NCBI GenBank assembly: GCA_947176265.1
Contig: CAMWQA010000006.1
Span: 1-42,904 of the forward strand
Length of the DNA stretch: 42,904 nucleotides
Source of the DNA: an uncultured Clostridia bacterium
GTDB taxonomy: Bacteria; Bacillota; Clostridia; Christensenellales; UBA3700
Reading direction: 5' to 3'
Within the stretch, counting starts at the first letter, position 1. Every line of letters starts with the position of its first letter. The notes beneath the pieces are model-generated. The model saw nothing but the letters and a program-made list of their open reading frames with translations, did not search any database and had not been told where the DNA came from. Shown here one piece after another: positions 17,769 through 27,074 of this stretch. A program made the translations under genes and the position numbers.

Positions 17769-19394
17769 TTATACTATATACACTTTGACTTCGTAGCTGT
17801 TTAGCTTTGCGGTAAACTTTCTGTCAGTCTTGATTTCTTCGCCAGTCCATTGTTCTACAAGAGTATACTCGTTTTTGTGGTTCATCTTGACGTATTCGTC
17901 GTCGACGATTTTTTGCAGATCGACGGAGACTTTTTTGTTGCCTTTGCGCTTGTTGAAGAGACATATTGCCGTCTTGTCGTTTGCAAGAGGTTTTGCAAGA
18001 ATATCCACGCCGTTGATTCTTTTGATTACCTTAGCTTGCTTGCCGAGCGGGTCTTGATTTATGGCAATCAAATTTTTGTTGGTAACTATATCGAGCACGT
18101 CTTGCTTGACGGAGCGCAAGTCGTTGCCGAGTATCAAAGGCGCGTTGAGCATACACCACGCGCTGAAGTGAGATTTATTTTGGTCGTAGGTAAGTTTGCC
18201 GTTGCCTACTTCCAACATATCGGGATCGTTCCAACCGCCCACGCCCGAGTATTTGTACAATTTAGCGGTATGTTTATACAGCATTACTATCCAATGCCAA
18301 TTGGGATTGATATCGGGAGTCGTTCTCCAAAGATTGCCGGCTTTTGCGCCCCATTTATAAGGTTTGTTAAGACCCCATTCGCAAATAGAGAAGGTTATTG
18401 GTTTTTCCTCTTCGCCATTCTCGAGAGCAACGCGTTGGGTTGCCTTTTTGAGAGCTTGACCCATTTTGTAATACTGCAAAGCGGCAGAGTCCGCACGGCA
18501 CGTCACGGGATTGGAAAGTTGGATTACGTTGGCGCCTTTGTTGAGGCGTACTATCTGCTGGAATCTCGCAGTAACGTTGAAGAATTTTTGATGGGGAAAT
18601 TCATATATATGGTTTACGCCGTTGACCTTTGCTACCAAAGTTTTGTTGTACCAGCCTTTCTTTTTGATACAAATCGTCAAGACGTATTCGCCGTCTTCGT
18701 CTACAATTACGTTGTCAAAAGTCGCAGTGCCTCTTGCCTTGTCAAGTCCCGAGATATAATATCCGCCGTCGAGTTTATCGTGGGGCATAAACTTGGCGAG
18801 TCCGTCTAACTTTGCTTGTTTGCAACCTACGACGATACCTTGCTTTTCTCCTACTTTGACTATCTCCAAAGCGTATACGAGGGGAGCGTACTTGCTGTAT
18901 TGCTCGTTGTGGCAAAAGTCGTATTTAAAGTATTCGATGCCCCATCTAGCAAAATTAAGCGCGTCTTTTTCTTCGTTGTGGAGAGATGCAGGCAAATTTT
19001 CGCAAGTGAGAGTGCCGTTGGAGGAGTATATGCCTACTTTGAGTCCCAAGTCGTTGAGCTTTGCTACGAGAGATGGGATACCGTTCTTAAAGCGCACTAA
19101 GTCTCCTTGTAAGTTACCGTTTTCGTCGCGCATATTGGAATGCCAATTGTCGTCGAGATTGATGAACTTATATCCTGCGTCAAGCAAGCCCTTTTCCACC
19201 ATGGCTTTGCCTGTGTCGTATATCAAGTCTTCGTCGATATTATTTTTGAAGGTGTTCCAACTTGCCCAACCCATTGGCGGGGTAAGCGCGACGCCATTGT
19301 CGTACTTTTCTCCAATATCCAATTTTGCCTGTCTTTTGCCCGGCGTTAACAGCATTTTGAGATAACACGACGGGCACATACCATTACGTTTCAT
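17769..19394 (-). CDS. Glycoside hydrolase family 27-like alpha-galactosidase with inserted beta-rich domain
   Basis: LTPPMGWASWNTF, INLDDNWH, YFKYDFC, WNDPDMLEVGN. Confidence 0.88.
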   Translation of the reverse strand: MKRNGMCPSCYLKMLLTPGKRQAKLDIGEKYDNGVALTPPMGWASWNTFKNNIDEDLIYDTGKAMVEKGLLDAGYKFINLDDNWHSNMRDENGNLQGDLVRFKNGIPSLVAKLNDLGLKVGIYSSNGTLTCENLPASLHNEEKDALNFARWGIEYFKYDFCHNEQYSKYAPLVYALEIVKVGEKQGIVVGCKQAKLDGLAKFMPHDKLDGGYYISGLDKARGTATFDNVIVDEDGEYVLTICIKKKGWYNKTLVAKVNGVNHIYEFPHQKFFNVTARFQQIVRLNKGANVIQLSNPVTCRADSAALQYYKMGQALKKATQRVALENGEEEKPITFSICEWGLNKPYKWGAKAGNLWRTTPDINPNWHWIVMLYKHTAKLYKYSGVGGWNDPDMLEVGNGKLTYDQNKSHFSAWCMLNAPLILGNDLRSVKQDVLDIVTNKNLIAINQDPLGKQAKVIKRINGVDILAKPLANDKTAICLFNKRKGNKKVSVDLQKIVDDEYVKMNHKNEYTLVEQWTGEEIKTDRKFTAKLNSYEVKVYIV

Positions 19395-19433
19395 TTATTC
19401 TCCTTTTTTCCATTTGATGATGATAAACGATTC

Positions 19434-19544
19434 GCAAATCTAAAATGCGTCTTTTCCGCCAATATAGCCTTTGACTCGCACCGACGTACATCAAGTACGA
19501 CGCCGCTCGTCAAAAACTATCTTGGCAAAAATTCGCTATTTTAT
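19434..19544 (+). repeat. Dispersed repeat B, copy 1
   Basis: GCAAATCTAAAATGCG...CTCGTCAAAAACTATCTTGGCAAAAATTCGCTATTTTATT; copy at 27075-27173. Confidence 0.75.
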
Positions 19545-19654
19545 TAATTGCGTATGTTTGTCATAATCAAATAATTATATATTTTTACTATTTCTATGTC
19601 ATTTATATTTCAAAACGTAGAGATTTCGAAATTGCGGTCGAAATTACCTCGAAA

Positions 19655-20002
19655 CTATGCAAACTGAAAAATTCTTATATCTTTTTCATAACCTATCGCG
19701 ACTGCATTGCCTCGCTTTATTGCGAATTTTTCTCCCTTGACTTGATTGGCGGTATAGATACTCTTGTTCGCCAGTTTTTTGCTGCCGTACCAAACTATAA
19801 GCACTTGTTTACCGTCTTTGGTATAGGTGCGTATAGAATAATCGCCGAAATCCCATTTTGCGCATTTATATCCTGCTTTTGCATATCTGTCGGTAACTGT
19901 GTTTTTGTTGGGAGTTATTTGCGTAAAGGCAAGACCGCAAGTCAGCGCAACCAAAAACAATATCAACAGGGAAGACAGTATTATCACGCTCGTCTTGTTC
20001 AT
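19655..20002 (-). CDS. Small membrane-anchored/secreted hypothetical protein
   Basis: ATG at 20002 behind GGAGG; N-terminal hydrophobic helix; C-terminus resembles the neighbouring ORF. Confidence 0.6.
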   Translation of the reverse strand: MNKTSVIILSSLLILFLVALTCGLAFTQITPNKNTVTDRYAKAGYKCAKWDFGDYSIRTYTKDGKQVLIVWYGSKKLANKSIYTANQVKGEKFAIKRGNAVAIGYEKDIRIFQFA

Positions 20003-20153
20003 TTTTACCTCCGCGAAATTCATTATAAATATTATACAGCGGTTTTTATAAAAAGTAAAGGGCAAAAAGCAAAGGCGCAACTTTCGTTACGCCTTACTTC
20101 TTTTAACTAATCAATTCGTCGCAAATGCGACTTGCGGGGTAGTTCGTCAAGAA

Positions 20154-20498
20154 TTAGAAAATCTTGATTGCGTCTTCATTACCGCTTGCAACGGCATTTC
20201 CCTTTCTCTTAACTGTTTTTTCACTTGCGCCCGGAGCTTTAACAGCCTTATCGTAAGCATCTTTTGCCTTATCTTCATTCTCATACCAAGTAATGGTTAT
20301 ATCCGGAATGATAGTAGCTAAGCCTTTGCCCTTTTTAACCATAGTAAGCGTGTTATCCGTCTTTGCATAAGTTTCGTAGTCCTTTTTTTGGAACTTCTTT
20401 TCTACGCTGTCCATGCTAGGCGTACAAGCTACGCACGCAATTGCAACCATTACTACTAAAAGTACAACGGCTACGGAAAGAACGACTTTCTTTTTCAT
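20154..20498 (-). CDS. Small lipoprotein, paralogue of 19655-20002
   Basis: Lipobox IACVAC; shared ending VKRKGNAVASGNEDAIKIF. Confidence 0.65.
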   Translation of the reverse strand: MKKKVVLSVAVVLLVVMVAIACVACTPSMDSVEKKFQKKDYETYAKTDNTLTMVKKGKGLATIIPDITITWYENEDKAKDAYDKAVKAPGASEKTVKRKGNAVASGNEDAIKIF

Positions 20499-20710
20499 AG
20501 TTTTGCCTCCTTTAAATTTTTTGATAGTTTTATTGTAACATTGATAAACTCAATTGTAAATATATAATTAAAAAATTTACTCCAACAATTTTTGAGACGG
20601 CTGTATTTTATTCAACAGAATTGAAAAAAGTATATATTAAAAATCAACGCAGTATTGTTTTTATGCAATTTATATGATATAATTTGTTTATTAAGACAGT
20701 GGAGTGAAAT

Positions 20711-22192
20711 TTGCAAAAGGTTATACAGTTTATCAACGACAACATACTTTGGGGCGTGCCTATGATAATACTCATTTTGGGTGTGGGGATTTATCTTACC
20801 GTGCGCAACAAGTTTACGCAAGTGACCAAGTTCCCGTACGCCGTCAAGAATACCATTGGCAAGACGCTTGCCGGCATGGGCAAAAAGAATAAGAAAAAGG
20901 GCGCGGGTATCTCGCAATTCGAGGCGTTTTCTACTGCCATAGCGGGTACTGTAGGCACTGGCAATATAGTGGGAGTTGCGACGGCTATACTGTCCGGCGG
21001 TCCCGGCGCGGTCTTTTGGATGTGGCTTTCTGCATTCGTGGGTATGTTTACCAACTTTGCGGAAAACGTGCTGGGTTTGTATTATCGCAAAAAGGGCAAG
21101 GACGGAGAGTACAGAGGCGGACCAATGTATTACATATCCGAGGGCTTGGGCTGGAAGTGGCTGGCGATATTATTTTCGATTTTCTGTATGCTTGCCGCGT
21201 TCGGTATGAATATGGTGCAAATCAATACCATTGCCGATACTTTAAACGGCGGTTTCAGCATACCCAAATGGGTAAGCGGCGTTGTAGTGGCAATAGTAAT
21301 CGCTTTGATAATAATCGGCGGTATCAAGCGCATAGGCAAGATTACTTCGTACATAATTCCATTTATGTGTCTGGGATTTATATTGTTGGCTTTGATAATT
21401 ATATTTATGAACGTCAAAGCCGTGCCGTCGGCGTTCGCGCAGATTTTTAAAAATGCCTTTAGTTTCCAAGCCGTCGGCGGAGGAGTGCTCGGCTATGCGA
21501 TAATGCGGTCTATGCGCTACGGATTGGCGAGGGGTATTTTCTCCAACGAAGCAGGTCTTGGCAGTTCCGTCATAGCGCACAGCGCGTCTTCGGTAAAAGA
21601 GCCCGTACAGCAAGGCTTGTGGGGTATCTTCGGAGTCTTCCTCGATACGATAATAATATGCACGTTGACGGCCCTCGTCGTCTTGACGAGCGGAGTATAT
21701 AAGCAGGGCGCGGACGTAAGCGGAGCAATGCTGTCGCAGACGGCGTTTACGCAATCATTCGGGCAGTTCGGCACAGTGATATTCAGCATTATGCTGCCGC
21801 TATTTGCCTTTACTACGATACTTTCGTGGGCTTATTACGGGGAGAAATCCTTTGAATTTATATTCGGCAAAAAGTATTCGATAATCTTTAAGATTGTTTA
21901 CGTTGCCTTAGTTATTGTCGGCGCGTTGACGAGCGTATCTCTCGTGTGGGATATGGCGGATTTGTTCAACGGACTTATGGCGATCCCCAATCTAATTGCG
22001 TTGCTTTTCTTGGGTAGCACTATTACGAGAATTACGCGCAACTACTTTGCAAGGCAAAAAGACAAGAGCATTATGCCTATGCTGTCGGCATATCCGGAGG
22101 AGAATTTGTCGCTTACTCTAAGTGAACAGACAGAGGAGAATGAAGCAACGGAAGAAGTTAATAAAGAGAATACAGGCGAAGAATCGGATTGA
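20711..22192 (+). CDS. Sodium:amino acid (alanine/glycine) symporter, AGCS family
   Basis: GTVGTGNIVGVATAILSGGPGAVFWMW and GIFSNEAGLGSSVIAHSA; likely TTG start. Confidence 0.92.
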   Translation: MQKVIQFINDNILWGVPMIILILGVGIYLTVRNKFTQVTKFPYAVKNTIGKTLAGMGKKNKKKGAGISQFEAFSTAIAGTVGTGNIVGVATAILSGGPGAVFWMWLSAFVGMFTNFAENVLGLYYRKKGKDGEYRGGPMYYISEGLGWKWLAILFSIFCMLAAFGMNMVQINTIADTLNGGFSIPKWVSGVVVAIVIALIIIGGIKRIGKITSYIIPFMCLGFILLALIIIFMNVKAVPSAFAQIFKNAFSFQAVGGGVLGYAIMRSMRYGLARGIFSNEAGLGSSVIAHSASSVKEPVQQGLWGIFGVFLDTIIICTLTALVVLTSGVYKQGADVSGAMLSQTAFTQSFGQFGTVIFSIMLPLFAFTTILSWAYYGEKSFEFIFGKKYSIIFKIVYVALVIVGALTSVSLVWDMADLFNGLMAIPNLIALLFLGSTITRITRNYFARQKDKSIMPMLSAYPEENLSLTLSEQTEENEATEEVNKENTGEESD

Positions 22193-22269
22193 GATTTCTC
22201 GACTACGCTCGAAATGACATAATTATTATTGATATTAGTTACAGAAAAAGGAAGAGTAACGTATTTGCG

Positions 22270-23256
22270 TTACTTTTCTTTATAATTACATATTATACTG
22301 TGTAGTTTTTGCAGATATTGCGCCTTGACATCGCGAGGAGATATAATCTCAATCTTTGTGCCAAGTCCCATACACCAACCGTAAAAAGAATCGCTTATTT
22401 GTATTTCCGTCGTAAAGCGGTATTTATCTCCGTAAGGGGAAAGTTTGGTATTTTTGCCAAACTTGTCGAATATCACTTCGACAATTTCGGGGTCAATTTC
22501 AAAGGTAACGTTTTGCATTTGACCGAGATACATTGAGAAGAGCTGTTTTTTCTTGCGCTTTGGGTCAAAGTCTTTGAGCTCAATGGGCAAAACAAAGTCT
22601 TCTCGAGAGATTTTGACGTTTTCCATTCTGTCTATGCGGTAATGCGCCACGTCTTTGTATTTGTCGCTTGTGGCGATGAGATAATAATTGTCGTTGCTTA
22701 CCATAGTGGCGATTGGATTGACGGTATACGGCTTGTCGGAGTGCATTGCGATCTTTTCGCCCTTTGCGTTGAACTTGTAGTATTTAAAGCTGATTTTTTT
22801 CTTAGCCACGATAGCTTCGTTAATATTGAATACGTTGTAATAGATTTGCTCGTTATCGCGCTTGGTCGTGTCAAATACTACGATATTATTTTTGATGACC
22901 TCGCCCTTATGAGAGCCCGCAAGAGAGGCGATTTTGTCGACGAGTCTGTCAGTCTTTTCGGGCGTGATAAAGCTTGACGCTTCCACTGCGTCAATGAGGA
23001 TACGCACTTCCGCCGTATCAAAACTTCTGTCGCTGACGTAATACATATTGCGTTTTTTGCGCGTCTGCATTATCTCATATCCGCAATTATTCAGTAATGC
23101 TATGTCGTCGTACAGCGTCTTACGCTCTACGTTTATTCCGTCGGCTTTGAGCCTGTCTATCAGTTCTTGCGTGGATAGGGGATGGGCTTCGTCGCTTTCG
23201 CTGGAAAGTATTTCGTAAAGTTTGAGTATTTTAATCTTTTGTTTTGGAGTAGCCAT
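22270..23256 (-). CDS. WYL-domain transcriptional regulator with N-terminal HTH
   Basis: N-terminal winged helix; ISFKYYKFNAKGEK and YRIDRMENVKIS WYL-domain features. Confidence 0.88.
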   Translation of the reverse strand: MATPKQKIKILKLYEILSSESDEAHPLSTQELIDRLKADGINVERKTLYDDIALLNNCGYEIMQTRKKRNMYYVSDRSFDTAEVRILIDAVEASSFITPEKTDRLVDKIASLAGSHKGEVIKNNIVVFDTTKRDNEQIYYNVFNINEAIVAKKKISFKYYKFNAKGEKIAMHSDKPYTVNPIATMVSNDNYYLIATSDKYKDVAHYRIDRMENVKISREDFVLPIELKDFDPKRKKKQLFSMYLGQMQNVTFEIDPEIVEVIFDKFGKNTKLSPYGDKYRFTTEIQISDSFYGWCMGLGTKIEIISPRDVKAQYLQKLHSIICNYKEK

Positions 23257-23340
23257 ATCGTCCTCGCAAAGTTTTTCTATATTATAACAGTTTTTGTACG
23301 TCTGCGCAATAATTAAATGTACAAGATTTAGGACATTTGG

Positions 23341-23720
23341 ATTCTTCGACTACGCTCAGAATGACAAGAACACCCCTTCCGCCCCTATAGGGCACCTTCC
23401 CCTCAAAGGGGACGGCGAGAATTAGGTAAGAAGTATATTAAGCGGATAGAGATTTCTCCACGTCGCTTCGCTTTGGTCGAAATGACATTATATTATTAAT
23501 CGGGGGGATTCTTCGACTACGCTCAGAATGACAATATTAAGGGCGTAGCCCCGTCGCCCTGAGCGAAACGCAGTGAAGTCGAACGGGTCTTATCAGATTA
23601 TAATGATAATTTGATTTTTTATTCAGAGATTCTTCGACTCCACGAAAACTTCGCTTTGCTGCATTTTCGCTCCGCTCAGAATGACGGAAAACACCCCTCT
23701 CGTTTGGAGAGAAGGGAGTG
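23341..23720. repeat. Cluster of interspersed ATTCTTCGACTACGCTCAGAATGAC-type repeats
   Basis: Multiple copies and inverted variants (23341, 23450, 23508, 23550, 23628). Confidence 0.85.
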
Positions 23721-24072
23721 GCGCAAAAATTTTACGAGTAAAATGGGGTATCCAACGATGAAAACGAACGCAGTCGTACTTGCTGTACGACAAGGGAGTT
23801 TGAAGAAGTAGGAGGCGTCATTTTGCCGTACAATATTGCGTCGCCTACCTTTGAGCCAAACAAAAAAAATTTATAAAAAATCAAAGTAAAAATATAAAAA
23901 TTCGTTTTGCTTTTTCCATATTGTTTTAGCCGCAATACGACTGATTTCCGCAAAAATCCATATTAAGATTTTTTACGCTATTTTTGAGTAAACGACGAGA
24001 CAAAACTTGACGAAAATCTACAAATTTCGACACATATACATAATAATGGCATAAGTTGGGAAAGTGGGCGAG

Positions 24073-24116
24073 TTATCCACACGAACACTTGTTTTTGTGG
24101 ATAAGTATGTGGATAA
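24073..24116. promoter_or_regulatory. DnaA-box cluster (three perfect 9-mers)
   Basis: TTATCCACA 24073-24081; TGTGGATAA 24096-24104; TGTGGATAA 24108-24116. Confidence 0.7.
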
Positions 24117-24333
24117 GTAGGGGTTTGAGCCAAAAATTTTTGAAAATTGCCCATTTTAAGCGCAAAAACGCCGTTTTTGAAAAATTCCATATTCTTTCCC
24201 AAATCGTGCAAAATTGACAGGGCATTTTCCGCAAAAATACATATAAAAAATTTGCTGTTTTTATTTAAAAATTTTGATATTTTAGGCATAGAAATTTTGT
24301 TGATTAATAAACTGAATATTAGGTAGGTGAACT

Positions 24334-25029
24334 ATGGTTTTTATAACTAAAAAAAGTTACGTCATAGCCATTGCGATAATTATCGTCATTGTCGCCGCGT
24401 CTATCGCCGTCGGCGGAGGGTATATTTACACTCATAGAGCGCAGGCTACGGCTAAAATAAGCGAGTATACCGTCGTCATAGACGCAGGTCACGGCGGGAT
24501 AGACGGCGGCGTCGTGGGAAGTCAAGGAGTAAAAGAGAGCGATATCAATCTCAAGATGGCGGGGGTATTGCAAAAACAACTTGAAAGCATGGGCTACGGA
24601 GTCGTCATGACGAGGACGAGTAAAGACGCGCTCAACAATATCAAGCGATTGGATATGCAGGCGCGCAAAGATATTATCGTCAAGGCTTCGCCGGTTGCCG
24701 TCATCAGTCTGCACGTCAATAAGTTTTCCAATTCGTCGCGCAGAGGAGCGCAAGTCTTTTACGACGATACGGGCATAGGCAAGGACTTCGCCGAGAATAT
24801 GCAAAAGAGCATAAATCAAAATATCAACGCCAAATACAGCGGCAGAGACGATTACGAAGCTATTGGGGGCGACCTCTTTATTACCAAGTGCGTCAAAGTT
24901 CCGTCGATAATAATAGAGTGCGGATTTATTTCCAATCCGCAAGATGAAAAACTTTTGCTGTCGCAAAGCTACTGTCAAGATCTTTGCAGAGTCATTGCCG
25001 ACGTCCTGACCGAGAGTTTGACCGTATAA
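24334..25029 (+). CDS. N-acetylmuramoyl-L-alanine amidase (Amidase_3, CwlD-like)
   Basis: VVIDAGHGGIDGG; SLHVNKF; IIECGFISNPQDEKLL. Confidence 0.92.
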   Translation: MVFITKKSYVIAIAIIIVIVAASIAVGGGYIYTHRAQATAKISEYTVVIDAGHGGIDGGVVGSQGVKESDINLKMAGVLQKQLESMGYGVVMTRTSKDALNNIKRLDMQARKDIIVKASPVAVISLHVNKFSNSSRRGAQVFYDDTGIGKDFAENMQKSINQNINAKYSGRDDYEAIGGDLFITKCVKVPSIIIECGFISNPQDEKLLLSQSYCQDLCRVIADVLTESLTV

Positions 25030-25051
25030 AACTTATTAAGTTTCACAATAT

Positions 25052-25930
25052 ATGAATATGCGTATGAAGAAATTTGCTTTGAGTATTATTTGTTTGGTAT
25101 TGGCAGTTGCGGCGTTGAGCGTAGGTATTTGCCGCGAGAAGTCTATGGATACGACGGTCACGCAGACGAGCGGAGAGGGATATTCGCAGACTTGCCTTGG
25201 CGACTTGACAATACTTATGTATCACAATACTTTAGCGAAAGGCAAGAAGCAAAGCGTATACTGCATTAATCAAGACAGTTTAAGAAAAGATTTTGAATAT
25301 CTCAAGACCAATGGATACAACGTGATAAGTTGCAAAAGTCTAATAGAATGCGTCGACAACGGAGCGCCTCTTCCAGACAAAGCCGTGATATTGACGTTTG
25401 ACGACGGCTATCTCAACAATATGACATACGCGCTGCCGCTGCTGGAAGAGTACGGATACAGCGGAGTATTTTCCGTCGTGGGCGACTATACCGCTTACGA
25501 CAAGAATGGAAAGGGCGGCGGAGACTTTATATACTTTGGTTGGGACGATATTGCAGAGGTGTCTAAAAATTCCAACGTTGAGATAGGTCTGCATTCCTAT
25601 TCTATGCACAACACCCGCCCAAGATTGGGAGTATCGCAACTCAAGAGCGAAAGCGACGAGATATATAAACAAGTCTTTGCAGACGATACGCAAAAACTCG
25701 TCGAGAAACTTGACGAGTTGGGAGTATCTTCAAATATTTACGCTTACCCTTACGGCAAGTACACCAAGATAAGCGAGAGCGTGCTAAAAGACAAGGGAGT
25801 AGTCATGACCTTGACTTGCAACGAGGGTATCAATCACATTTACGGCAGACGCAGTCTTTATCTTCTCAAGAGAATCAACAGAGACGCGACAAAAGGCGGA
25901 TTGGCAAGTATATTGAAAAGATATGAGTAA
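25052..25930 (+). CDS. Polysaccharide deacetylase family protein
   Basis: VILTFDDGYLNN, GLHSYSMH, YAYPYGKYTK. Confidence 0.9.
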   Translation: MNMRMKKFALSIICLVLAVAALSVGICREKSMDTTVTQTSGEGYSQTCLGDLTILMYHNTLAKGKKQSVYCINQDSLRKDFEYLKTNGYNVISCKSLIECVDNGAPLPDKAVILTFDDGYLNNMTYALPLLEEYGYSGVFSVVGDYTAYDKNGKGGGDFIYFGWDDIAEVSKNSNVEIGLHSYSMHNTRPRLGVSQLKSESDEIYKQVFADDTQKLVEKLDELGVSSNIYAYPYGKYTKISESVLKDKGVVMTLTCNEGINHIYGRRSLYLLKRINRDATKGGLASILKRYE

Positions 25931-26156
25931 AACGCTCATATCTTTTTAGTTATGGATAAGATGTATTTTGATTTTATTTGGGGGAGTATGGGGGTGGAGT
26001 ATAGGCTTGCTCGGTGTAATTTGCACAATAAGCAGATTTTTTATGTAGTGATACCTAACTAAAATACAAAGTAATAAAAACCCATAAAAAATACGTTATT
26101 TAAGCAAATAACACCTTCGCTCGCTTAGACGTAACTTCCGTTTTAAACGACATAAA

Positions 26157-26234
26157 AATTCTTCGACTCTGCTAACGCTACGCTCAGAATGACGTCAATC
26201 GGATTGAGATTTCTCCACTGCGGTCGAAATGACA
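26157..26234. repeat. Two interspersed TTCTTCGAC...CTCAGAATGAC / GATTTCTCC...GTCGAAATGAC repeats
   Basis: Same family as 23341-23720. Confidence 0.8.
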
Positions 26235-26239
26235 TTGAA

Positions 26240-26689
26240 CTAGTCGCTTTCGCCGAGTAAATAATCCGTTGTAACTCCAAAATAGTTGGCAAGGGTAATG
26301 ATTGCATTTGCGTTGGGAGTATATTTTCCTTGTTCCCAATGGTTTATAGCAGGTTGAGTTAAGCCTGCGTTTTTTGCAAGTTTGCCTTGAGACAAATTTT
26401 CCTTTATTCTCAATTCTTTTAATCGCTTATAAAATACAGACATGTCTATATTATAATCGTCTACTCGATATATAGGAGTGCTATCATCGTTTACTTTCAA
26501 CAAATAGTCTGTAGTGACTTGAAAGTATCTTGATAATATTATTACAACTTTAGCGTTAGGAGTTCGTTCTCCAGTTTCCCAATAACTAATTTCGCTATTT
26601 GCCAAACCTGTTTCTTTGGCAAGTTGCGGTTGAGATAAGTTAAATTCTTTTCTTAACAATTTAATATTTGATATAAATTTCTCTTTCAT
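26240..26689 (-). CDS. Tandem XRE-family HTH regulator (two HTH domains)
   Basis: LSQPQLAKETGLANSEISYWETGERTPNAK...TTDYLL and LSQGKLAKNAGLTQPAINHWEQGKYTPNAN...TTDYLL. Confidence 0.9.
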   Translation of the reverse strand: MKEKFISNIKLLRKEFNLSQPQLAKETGLANSEISYWETGERTPNAKVVIILSRYFQVTTDYLLKVNDDSTPIYRVDDYNIDMSVFYKRLKELRIKENLSQGKLAKNAGLTQPAINHWEQGKYTPNANAIITLANYFGVTTDYLLGESD

Positions 26690-26724
26690 AATTAAATTTT
26701 TTCACAATTCTTATTAAAAATCTA

Positions 26725-26769
26725 TTGACCTCTCCGTTTTCTTATTATATAATGATAAAAAAACGGAGA
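26725..26769 (+). promoter_or_regulatory. Promoter with perfect 10-bp inverted repeat flanking the -10
   Basis: TTGACC (26725-26730) -17 bp- TATAAT (26748-26753); TCTCCGTTTT (26731-26740) / AAAACGGAGA (26760-26769). Confidence 0.75.
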
Positions 26770-26777
26770 AAATCATT

Positions 26778-27074
26778 ATGACGCAATCAAATATTATACA
26801 AATTTTATGTGATACGGTAGACTGTAAAAGAATAGCAAATAATGAAGATTACCAGAAGAATTTAGATGAAGCAGTAAAATGCAATGAAATTTTAGTCAAT
26901 TTTGCTGGAGATAATAAAGAAATTCAAGAAACGATATATCAATACAGCGTAGCGCAAGGACAACTTGAAGGTATAGCAAGCGATATGTACTTTAGGGAAG
27001 GCTTTTTGTGCGGAGCGAGATTGGCGCTTGAAATATGCGGTTTTGATATTATGTTCGACTCAAAGAGAGTCTAG
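26778..27074 (+). CDS. Small hypothetical protein (possibly DUF6809-like)
   Basis: 98-aa ORF, divergent from the tandem-HTH gene; MYFREGFLCGARLALEICGF ending. Confidence 0.55.
   Translation: MTQSNIIQILCDTVDCKRIANNEDYQKNLDEAVKCNEILVNFAGDNKEIQETIYQYSVAQGQLEGIASDMYFREGFLCGARLALEICGFDIMFDSKRV

Noticed and set aside
17850-18809. 319-aa plus-strand ORF antisense to the GH27 gene
   Set aside because: Shadow ORF; the opposite strand encodes a clear enzyme with conserved motifs.
23611-23811. 66-aa ORF containing ...RSAQNDGKHP...
   Set aside because: Typical spurious translation of the CTCAGAATGAC repeat family.
24000-24330. Definitive oriC call
   Set aside because: Boxes are perfect, but there is no dnaA/dnaN neighbour and gene orientation does not switch here; kept only as a candidate needing GC-skew evidence.
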